This document shows, piece by piece, positions 8,418-14,842 of a stretch of 53,826 bases of DNA. How positions within the stretch are numbered: the stretch's first letter is position 1; every line of letters starts with the position of its first letter. The DNA comes from Gammaproteobacteria bacterium (GTDB taxonomy: Bacteria; Pseudomonadota; Gammaproteobacteria; SZUA-140): positions 1-53,826 of the forward strand of contig WGFB01000040.1 of NCBI GenBank assembly GCA_015492435.1. The letters are read 5' to 3'. The translations under genes were made by a program, and so were the position numbers. The notes under the pieces are model-generated. The model did not search any database. It was not told where the DNA came from and saw only the letters and a program-made list of their open reading frames with translations.

Positions 8418-8536
8418 ACCCGGCAGTTGCATGAAATTGCGGGTGCCAACCGTGCCAGCGTGTGGTGGCCACAGGAAGGGACGAGGTACAAAAGGCTGCT
8501 TCCCTTGTAACTTGCCCCTTGTATCTTGTGCCTTCC
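8417..8536 (-). repeat. Composite repeat: 34-bp block plus TACAAGG heptamer hairpin, copy A
   Basis: On the minus strand this reads as a heptamer hairpin (8472-8536: GATACAAGGGGCAAG, then GGGAAGCAGCC, then TTTTGTACC) followed by a 34-bp block (8417-8450) that matches 13447-13480 at 30 of 34 positions. It directly abuts the MITE remnant at 8377-8417, the same order as the copy near 13.3-13.5 kb. No gene is visible in this gap. Confidence 0.65.
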
Positions 8537-8609
8537 ACAACCCCGGCACACACTTTTTGTAATGACCGGGATGAAACAACAACACATCTCAAAGGATTCA
8601 GACCCTGGA

Positions 8610-9416
8610 ATGTTCCGCAAGATACGCATTGCCCTCCTTCTCGCCATCCTGTTCGCCGTGGCCATGAACGCCTGGGTGGACCGGGCCAATTCGCGCAATT
8701 GGGAACGCACGCTGCGCGTGGCCGTTTACCCCATCAACGGCGACCAGAGCCGGGCCGGCGCCCGCTATATCCGCGCCCTGGAGCGGGAAGATTTCCTGCC
8801 TGTCGAGGCCTATTTCAAGGAGCAGGGACAGCGCTATGATCTACCCCTGAAGAATCTGGTTGATATACGCCTGGCGCATGAGGTGACAGAACCGCCTCCG
8901 GCGCTTCCCGCCGGCGCCGGCATGCTCGACACCATGCTATGGAGCCTCAAGCTGCGTTACTGGGCCTTCCGGGTGGACAAATACGAAGGGCCCGCTCCGG
9001 AAGTGAAAATGTTCATGCTGTTTTTCGACCCCGCAACCCATGACAAGCTGCCCCACTCCGTCGGCCTGGAAAAAGGCCTCATCGGCGTGGTGCAGGCCTA
9101 CGCGGGACGGCGCTTCGCGGCGCGCAACAATGTGGTGTTCACTCACGAACTGCTGCATACCGTGGGGGCATCGGACAAATATCACCCCGGCAACAATATG
9201 CCCGTGTTTCCGGAGGGATACGCCGAGCCGGACAGAACCCCCCGCCTGCCTCAGTCCCTGGCGGAGATCATGGGGGGGCGCATCCCCCTCGGCGAGACAC
9301 GGGCCGTCATGCCCGGGAGCCTTGCCCAAACCCTCATCGGCCCCGTCACCGCCATGGAAATCAACTGGCTCACGCCGGATGACTACCGGCTTGCCGATGC
9401 GGGCGGCGGCCGGTAA
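8610..9416 (+). CDS. Membrane-anchored metzincin-like protein (HExxHxxGxxD)
   Basis: This 268-residue protein has an N-terminal transmembrane segment (about residues 6-24) and a probable periplasmic body. Residues 179-189 read HELLHTVGASD, matching the extended zinc site HExxHxxGxxH/D of metzincin-type metalloproteases; VMPGS about 70 residues on could be the Met-turn. I do not recognise a named family, so peptidase activity is inference. The ATG at 8610 is chosen because the hydrophobic segment starts there; in-frame ATGs at 8562 and 8571 would add a polar leader that overlaps the repeat region. The next gene is convergent. Confidence 0.7.
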   Translation: MFRKIRIALLLAILFAVAMNAWVDRANSRNWERTLRVAVYPINGDQSRAGARYIRALEREDFLPVEAYFKEQGQRYDLPLKNLVDIRLAHEVTEPPPALPAGAGMLDTMLWSLKLRYWAFRVDKYEGPAPEVKMFMLFFDPATHDKLPHSVGLEKGLIGVVQAYAGRRFAARNNVVFTHELLHTVGASDKYHPGNNMPVFPEGYAEPDRTPRLPQSLAEIMGGRIPLGETRAVMPGSLAQTLIGPVTAMEINWLTPDDYRLADAGGGR

Positions 9417-9456
9417 GGACCGGCAAGGAACGGAAAAATCCCGATACCTGGAAGGA

Positions 9457-9930
9457 TCAGGACGGCAGATGCTGACGCATCAGGATCGCGGCCAGTTTTT
9501 CGATCGAGAGAATCATGCGCGTGGAATCCAGATGACGCCGTTCCCGGATGGATATCCGCGCCCCCTCCGAAGGCGGCGGATTCTTGATGGGTGGCGAAGA
9601 CAGATCGCTGAGGATATAACCCTGCGCGCCCTCGCCGCTGAGGCGCGCCACCAGCAGGACCAGCCACCAGGCCGTCCCATTCCCGGCACGCAGCGCGTCC
9701 AGGCGCTCCACAAGACCGCCGGGCACGGTCCAGTCCCCCGGAGGGGTCTCACTCACGCGCACGCAGACCATACCCAGGCCGCGAATGTAACGGAGATCGC
9801 CATCCATCTCCAACACCGTCGCCAGGGACGCATCCCCTGCCGCGCCGGGCCCCGTCACCTCCGCGCCCAGCCCTTGCAGGGCCTCCCACCATTGCCGCTT
9901 CAGGAGTTCCACCCTGCCGTCACCGGCCAT
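9457..9930 (-). CDS. Hypothetical protein of about 157 residues
   Basis: I do not recognise this protein. It is soluble, with no signal peptide or membrane segment. It contains a Trp-rich start (LLKRQWWEALQGLG) and a middle stretch WWLVLLVARLSG that could be a buried helix, and it ends RMILSIEKLAAILM. The ATG at 9930 has GGGAGG about 11 bases upstream; a TTG at 9957 is possible. It lies just downstream of the small membrane protein at 9976-10164 on the same strand, so the two are probably an operon. Confidence 0.55.
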   Translation of the reverse strand: MAGDGRVELLKRQWWEALQGLGAEVTGPGAAGDASLATVLEMDGDLRYIRGLGMVCVRVSETPPGDWTVPGGLVERLDALRAGNGTAWWLVLLVARLSGEGAQGYILSDLSSPPIKNPPPSEGARISIRERRHLDSTRMILSIEKLAAILMRQHLPS

Positions 9931-9975
9931 GGCCCGGGCGCCTCCCGCCTGCCCCAAGTGAACGCATGACTCAAA

Positions 9976-10164
9976 TCACACCATCATGATGAGAAAAATA
10001 ACGAACAACACCACGACGCCGATGGGCAGGAGCGCGCCGGCCCAGTCCTTCTCCGCATGCTTGCTGCGCTCCATGGCCGCCTTGAGACCGGGGCGCATGA
10101 AAAAGATCAGCGCCAGGGCGAGAATGGCAACCAGGACTTTTTCCCATGTGGCGGGTTCTTCCAT
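9976..10164 (-). CDS. Small two-helix membrane protein
   Basis: This is a 62-residue protein with two predicted transmembrane helices (about 7-23, VLVAILALALIFFMRPG, and about 43-61, ALLPIGVVVLFVIFLIMMV) joined by a charged loop (KAAMERSKHAEKDW). The family is not recognised. The composition and clear helix-loop-helix layout argue that it is real. It is divergent from the HAD phosphatase gene at 10200 across 35 bp, so the promoters must overlap, and it is followed by the hypothetical gene at 9457-9930. Confidence 0.65.
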   Translation of the reverse strand: MEEPATWEKVLVAILALALIFFMRPGLKAAMERSKHAEKDWAGALLPIGVVVLFVIFLIMMV

Positions 10165-10199
10165 TACACTGATGTCTCCATTGTTCTCAGGCCCTAATC

Positions 10200-11045
10200 A
10201 TGACCGAAACCCTCCTGCTCTGTACAGACCTGGACCGCACGATTCTGCCCAACGGCCACCATCCCGAATCTCCGGGCGCGCGCGCCCTGTTCTCCCGCCT
10301 GGCCGCTCATGAACGGCTGGTACTGGTCTATGTCAGCGGCCGCGACGAGCGCCTGCTGCGCGAAGCCATCCGCCAGTACCATCTCCCCGAACCGGACTTC
10401 GCCATCGGCGACGTGGGGGCGACCCTCTTCGAGACCCGGCCCCGCTGGCGGGCCATGGCAGCCTGGCACGAGGAGATCGCGCCCGACTGGGGTGGCGCGG
10501 ATCATGATCAGATCACCTATTTGTTCCACGATCTGGAGACCCTGAAACCGCAGGAGCCGGAAAAACAGGGGCGCTTCAAGGTCAGTTATTATCTGCCGGC
10601 CGATACGGATACCCAGTGGCTGCTGCCGGAAATGGAACGGCGCCTGCGGAAAAACGGTATCCACGCCAACCTGATCTGGAGCATCGACGACATCGAGGGC
10701 GTGGGACTGCTGGACATTCTGCCGCGCGGCGCCAACAAGCTCCACGCCATCCAGTTTCTGCGGCGCAGGCTGGGCGTCCCCGAGGCGCGCACCGTGTTCG
10801 CCGGCGACAGCGGCAACGATCTGCCCGTGCTGTGCAGCGGCCTGCGGTCCATACTCGTCGCCAATGCGCGGGAGGATGTGCGCCGGGCCGCCCTGCGGGC
10901 CCTGGAAGAACAGGGCTTGAGTGAGCGGCTCTATCCCGCCATGGGCGGCTTCATGGGCATGAACGGCAACTACGCCGCGGGCGTGGTGGAAGGGGTGGTC
11001 CATTTTTTTCCGGAGACGCGGGCCTGGGCGGGCCGCGCCGGATGA
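10200..11045 (+). CDS. HAD-IIB phosphatase, sucrose-6-phosphate-phosphatase-like
   Basis: This is a 281-residue cytoplasmic HAD-superfamily hydrolase. Motif I is CTDLDRT with catalytic aspartates 10 and 12, followed by VYVSGRD (motif II region), and motif IV is FAGDSGNDLPVL. The layout FAIGDVGATLF, then the cap, then LDILPRGANKLHAIQFL, fits the S6PP group (Pfam PF05116), whose members dephosphorylate sucrose-6-phosphate, mannosylfructose-phosphate or related sugars, some made as osmoprotectants. No sugar-phosphate synthase is adjacent, so the substrate is open. Confidence 0.8.
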   Translation: MTETLLLCTDLDRTILPNGHHPESPGARALFSRLAAHERLVLVYVSGRDERLLREAIRQYHLPEPDFAIGDVGATLFETRPRWRAMAAWHEEIAPDWGGADHDQITYLFHDLETLKPQEPEKQGRFKVSYYLPADTDTQWLLPEMERRLRKNGIHANLIWSIDDIEGVGLLDILPRGANKLHAIQFLRRRLGVPEARTVFAGDSGNDLPVLCSGLRSILVANAREDVRRAALRALEEQGLSERLYPAMGGFMGMNGNYAAGVVEGVVHFFPETRAWAGRAG

Positions 11046-11063
11046 AAAGGCGCGGTAATGCCT

Positions 11064-12008
11064 TCAGGTTGATGTTCTCCTGCCCGGCACGTTTTTCATT
11101 GCCTCCTCCGGCCAGCGCCGCTTGGTGCACAACCACTGTCCCGGCGTGGCCCGGATCAAGTCCGCCACCCGCTCGTTGAGTTGCCCGGTGAAGGCATCGA
11201 TGGCCTCGCGGGCAGGCTTGTCGCACGCCTCCATGTACAATGGCGGATGGAATGTGAGGCGGTATCGGGCATCTCCCAGGCGCTCCATGCCCACGGGAAT
11301 AACGCCGCAGCCTGTCCTGGCGGCCAGCCAGGCCGGCGCCGTGCTGGTGGTGGCCGGAACCCCGAAGAAGGGGATCAGGTCCCCGCCTTTCACCCGGTAA
11401 TCCATCAGCAGGGCGACGGACTCCCCCCGGCGCAGGCTCCGGAAGAGGCCGTGCACCGCGTTCTTCACCGGGATGTAACGGCTTTTCATGGCCTCGCGCT
11501 GTCCCTGGATCATGGCCTCCAGGCGCGGATTCTTCTGGGGATTGTACAACATGCCAAGGGGACGGCCGCAGCGGTGCCTGACGGCCAGGGCCATCAGTTC
11601 CCAATTGGCGAGATGCGCGGAAATGAAAATGAAAGGCCCGTTGCCGCCGAGGTCTTCCACGCCGGAGAGATTGCGCACTTCCAGATGCGGACTGCCGCCG
11701 CCCTCACCCGCCAGGGTCCGCAGATGGGGATATTCCGCCAGGGTGGCGCCGAGGCTTTCCCACATTTCCGCCCCCAGGAGGCGTATCTCAGCGGGGCTCC
11801 GCTCCGGAAAGGCCATGCAGAGATTGGCCAGGACGCCGGTATGCATGCGGCTGCGCGGACCGACCCAGCCGATCAGACGGCGGCCAAAGGCGGAGGCCCG
11901 CGCCGGCGGCAGGCGCGCGCTGACACCCCAGAACAGTTTCAGCCCAGCGGCCTGCAACCACCAAATTGCGTGTCGCCCGGTTTTTTTCCGGCGGGTACTG
12001 TTGCTCAC
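11064..12008 (-). CDS. LpxL/LpxM-family lipid A acyltransferase, downstream copy
   Basis: This is a 314-residue inner-membrane-associated late acyltransferase of the lysophospholipid acyltransferase family, expected to add a secondary acyl chain to lipid A. The HX4E active-site motif is present (AHLANWE), as are FFGVPATTSTAPAWLA and ATPGQWLCTKRRW. The GTG at 12008 overlaps the stop of the upstream homologue by 4 bp (GTGA), so translation is probably coupled. The two proteins are clearly paralogous and look like a tandem duplication. Which acyl position each uses cannot be told from sequence. Confidence 0.88.
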   Translation of the reverse strand: MSNSTRRKKTGRHAIWWLQAAGLKLFWGVSARLPPARASAFGRRLIGWVGPRSRMHTGVLANLCMAFPERSPAEIRLLGAEMWESLGATLAEYPHLRTLAGEGGGSPHLEVRNLSGVEDLGGNGPFIFISAHLANWELMALAVRHRCGRPLGMLYNPQKNPRLEAMIQGQREAMKSRYIPVKNAVHGLFRSLRRGESVALLMDYRVKGGDLIPFFGVPATTSTAPAWLAARTGCGVIPVGMERLGDARYRLTFHPPLYMEACDKPAREAIDAFTGQLNERVADLIRATPGQWLCTKRRWPEEAMKNVPGRRTST

Positions 12009-12961
12009 CGCGATCCCGTGCTCCCCGCCTTGAACCCGGCGATGACCGTCTTCTTCCAGCGGCGCTTGCCGCACCACCACTGGCCGGGCCTGTCCGCGAT
12101 GAAACCCGCGATGACGCGGTTCATCTCCTTGCACTGCCACAGCATGGCCTCTTCCTCATCGAGATCCTCCGGCGGCGGCGGCAGGCAGGGATGAATGGTG
12201 GTACGGAAACGGGCATCCCCCAGGCGCTCGGTGCGGATGGGAACAATGGGACAGCCGGTCTTGCGGGACAGCCACATGGGCAGCTCGGTGGTGGGGGCCG
12301 GGACGCCGAAAAAGGGCACCTCACGCCCGCTGTCCACCCGCACATCCACGTGCAATCCCACCGAGCGCCCCTTCTTGAGCGTCTTGTAGGCGCTGCGGAA
12401 GGCGTTGGCCTTGGTGATGAAGCCGCAACCCAGGGGGTCTCGCATGCGCTGGACCCTATCTTCCAGATAGGGATTGGCCAGGGGGCTGTAGATCACGTCG
12501 ACGGGATAGCCCACCTCTCCGATGACGAAGGCGGAAAGCTCCCAGCTGCCCACGTGTGCTGCGATGAAGATGCAGGGCTTCTCGCGGGCCAGAAAGGCGG
12601 GATCCTGGTTCAGGCACACGATCTCGATGGCGGGATCGGGGCGCTCGCGGTCGGTGATGGTATCCAGATGGGGAAATTCCGCCACCACGGCGCCGAAGTT
12701 CTCCCACACCTGACGCCCGGCCGCCCGCCGCTCCGCCTCCGTGGCCTCGCTAAGTACGATGCTCAGGTTGTCCATCACCTTGCGGTGCTTGGCGCTGCGC
12801 GGACCGGCCCAGCCGAACAGGCGGCGGCCAAGCGCCGAGGCGCGGGTGGCGGGGAGCAGGCGCACGGCGGCAAAGAACAGCCACGCCAGGGCGGCCTCCA
12901 GGCGGCAGCCCAGCTTCTGTTTCCACGGACTATCCCGCTCGTCCCATGCGATTTTCGCCAT
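12005..12961 (-). CDS. LpxL/LpxM-family lipid A acyltransferase, upstream copy
   Basis: This 318-residue paralogue of the next gene has the HX4E motif AHVGSWE, FFGVPAPTTELPMWLS and DRPGQWWCGKRRWKK. A hydrophobic N-terminal segment (LAWLFFAAVRLLP) fits membrane association. The ATG at 12961 gives the normal family N-terminus; a TTG at 13066 would add 35 residues unlike the family. It is the first gene of the pair, and the 765-bp gap upstream is filled with repeats. Confidence 0.87.
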   Translation of the reverse strand: MAKIAWDERDSPWKQKLGCRLEAALAWLFFAAVRLLPATRASALGRRLFGWAGPRSAKHRKVMDNLSIVLSEATEAERRAAGRQVWENFGAVVAEFPHLDTITDRERPDPAIEIVCLNQDPAFLAREKPCIFIAAHVGSWELSAFVIGEVGYPVDVIYSPLANPYLEDRVQRMRDPLGCGFITKANAFRSAYKTLKKGRSVGLHVDVRVDSGREVPFFGVPAPTTELPMWLSRKTGCPIVPIRTERLGDARFRTTIHPCLPPPPEDLDEEEAMLWQCKEMNRVIAGFIADRPGQWWCGKRRWKKTVIAGFKAGSTGSR

Positions 12962-13291
12962 ACTCTGCCAGCCGCTGCGGCCCCACGATCCCGGCGCCAG
13001 GCGCGGGAGAGCGCCCGATGCTTGCGGCGGGGCCTGGTGATTTCCAGAAATGCTTTTTTCTTTCAAGAGATTAGATTAAGAGGAAGAGTAAAGAGGAAGG
13101 CGGAGTGTTGTCAATTGCTATTTCCCTGCCGGGAGACCTTGACCGCGGCCATTCCCGTCACCCGGGAACGATGACAACAAGCATGCCGCAATCCCGATGT
13201 GACGGGCTTCGCGAAACGGCCTGACGGCTAAATTAATTTTCCCCCATGTCGTTATTAAACCCAGTCATTGCAAAAAATTGGGGCTGGGATT

Positions 13292-13480
13292 GTGAAAGAT
13301 ACAAGGTACAAGGGAAGCAGCCCTTTGTATCTTGTACCTTGTATCTTGCGCCTTCCAGTGGCCTGCTGCTGGAAAAAACTTTGTGTGACACCAACGCTTG
13401 GGGCCGTCACATGCAGCAGGGCTTATGAAACAAGGTGTTATCCTCGGTTGGCACGCGCAAGTTTATACAACTGCCGGGTT
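13292..13480 (+). repeat. Composite repeat: TACAAGG heptamer hairpin plus 34-bp block, copy B
   Basis: The heptamer hairpin occupies 13292-13356: GATACAAGGTACAAGG, then GAAGCAG, then CCTTTGTATCTTGTACC and TTGTATC. About 90 bp later is the 34-bp block at 13447-13480 (GTTGGCACGCGCAAG to CTGCCGGGTT), and the MITE-like element begins 24 bp beyond it. The order and relative orientation match copy A at 8417-8536. Confidence 0.7.
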
Positions 13481-13504
13481 GAATTGAAGTAGCGCCTGGA
13501 ACGC

Positions 13505-13671
13505 CTAGGGAACCTCTGATCAATTCTGGACCGGATGGATGGCGAGATGAAATGTTGCGGATCAAGGCGAAAAGCGCAGGTAATAGCGCGCTATTGCCAA
13601 GCTTTTCAACGCAGAGCCGGGACATTTCAGCCGCCAGACGCCGGTTCATGAATTGATCAGAGGTTCCCTAG
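13505..13671. mobile_element. MITE-like element with 22-bp terminal inverted repeats
   Basis: This is a 167-bp non-coding element. The ends are perfect inverted repeats, CTAGGGAACCTCTGAT onward on the left (13505-13526) and its complement ending ATCAGAGGTTCCCTAG on the right (13650-13671). The centre holds a near-perfect palindrome, GGTAATAGCGCGCTATTGCC, and subterminal arms GAAATGT / ACATTTC. There is no transposase. A second copy is at 33401-33593 and a remnant at 8377-8417. The gap 12962-13726 contains these repeats and no gene that I can support. Confidence 0.8.
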
Positions 13672-13726
13672 TGCATGACATCTTTCGGCTATACCTGAAT
13701 CCATGCTAACAACAAGGGACCCTGAG

Positions 13727-14632
13727 ATGAACCCCACCAATCTAACCGCCATGGCGCCGGCAACGGCTCAGCCACAGGACGACCAAACCGCCTCCAGTTG
13801 GGTCAACGAGGTATCGGGACTGGTTTCGCCCCCCGATGTGTGCATCAAGGTCTTTGACCTGATCGAATCCCAGAACCCCTCGGCCGCGGCCATCGGGGAA
13901 GTGGTCAGCCGCGACCCCAATCTCTCCCTGCGCCTGCTGAAGATCGTCAACAGCTCTTATTATAACTTCTCGTCCAAGATCGACACGGTTTCGCGCGCCA
14001 TCGCCGTCATCGGCATCAGCGAGCTGTACAGCATGGTCATCGCCATCACGGCAGTGAAAACCTTCTCCCATATTCCCCACAACGTGGTCAACATGGACAC
14101 CTTCTGGCGCCACAGCCTGTACACGGCCGTGGTCAGCCGCCTGCTGGCCAAGCGCCTCAACGTGCTGCACCCCGAAAGGCTGTTCGTGGCCGGCCTGCTG
14201 CACGATATCGGCAGCCTGATCATCTACCACCGCGCGCCCGAAACCGCCAAGGAACTGCTGATCCAGTCCGAAGGCAACGAGGACGCCCTGCACCAGGCGG
14301 AAGCCGAGGCCTTCGGCTTCAGTCACGCCGCCATCGGCGCCCTGCTGATGAAACTGTGGCATATTCCCGACCCCCTGTGCGAAGCCGTGGCCAACCATCA
14401 CCAGCCGGGCATGACAAAGCAGGGATCCATGGAAACCGCCATCGTCCATCTGGCCAATGCCCTCGCCAACCATACGGAAATTGGCGCCTTCTGCGAACTG
14501 CCCATGACCGAGCTGACCATCGACGAGGCCTGCTGGGCCCAACTGGGCATCAAGCCGGACGACCTGGACCAGGAAACCCTGCTGGAAGAGGCGGGACAAC
14601 AGTTCGCGGACATGATCGGCATTTTCTACTGA
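13727..14632 (+). CDS. HDOD-domain signalling protein
   Basis: This 301-residue cytoplasmic protein is mostly an HDOD domain, a catalytically uncertain relative of HD phosphohydrolases found in bacterial signalling. It shows VSRDPNLSLRLLKIVNSSYY, IAVIGISELYSMVIAI, LLHDIGSLII and VANHHQPG. The HD dyad in LLHDIG is preserved, although many HDOD proteins have lost metal binding. The ATG at 13727 is preferred because AGGGA precedes it; an ATG at 13703 has no ribosome site. It stands alone downstream of the repeat region. Possible roles are motility or cyclic-di-GMP related signalling. Confidence 0.82.
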   Translation: MNPTNLTAMAPATAQPQDDQTASSWVNEVSGLVSPPDVCIKVFDLIESQNPSAAAIGEVVSRDPNLSLRLLKIVNSSYYNFSSKIDTVSRAIAVIGISELYSMVIAITAVKTFSHIPHNVVNMDTFWRHSLYTAVVSRLLAKRLNVLHPERLFVAGLLHDIGSLIIYHRAPETAKELLIQSEGNEDALHQAEAEAFGFSHAAIGALLMKLWHIPDPLCEAVANHHQPGMTKQGSMETAIVHLANALANHTEIGAFCELPMTELTIDEACWAQLGIKPDDLDQETLLEEAGQQFADMIGIFY

Positions 14633-14671
14633 TCTTCAGTCCTGCATTTCAGCGTCTTTTTTCCTGTTTTT

Positions 14672-14734
14672 TCACCACGAAGGGCGCGAAGAGGGAAATG
14701 TCCAGCTTCGTGTCCTTCGTGCCCTTCGTGATGA
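14672..14734. repeat. CACGAAGG-type hairpin repeat
   Basis: The left arm (14672-14691, TCACCACGAAGGGCGCGAAG) pairs with the right arm (14715-14734, CTTCGTGCCCTTCGTGATGA) with two mismatches, and an extra CTTCGTGTC unit lies between them. It fills the 210-bp gap before the M16 peptidase gene. Confidence 0.65.
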
Positions 14735-14842
14735 ATGATTCATCCCTTTCTCCCCGCACCACTCCCGAATAACCGTAGCGGCCCGCGCGCGGGACAAGGT
14801 AGAATAGCCTTTTGTCCAATTCAGGGGACCCGGCCCAGACAC

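Noticed and set aside
13407..13649. An 80-residue minus-strand open frame (starting MNRRLAAEMSRLCVEKLG)
   Set aside because: It lies within the MITE-like element and its flank. The same translated peptide follows from the element itself, so it is a by-product of the repeat and not a gene.
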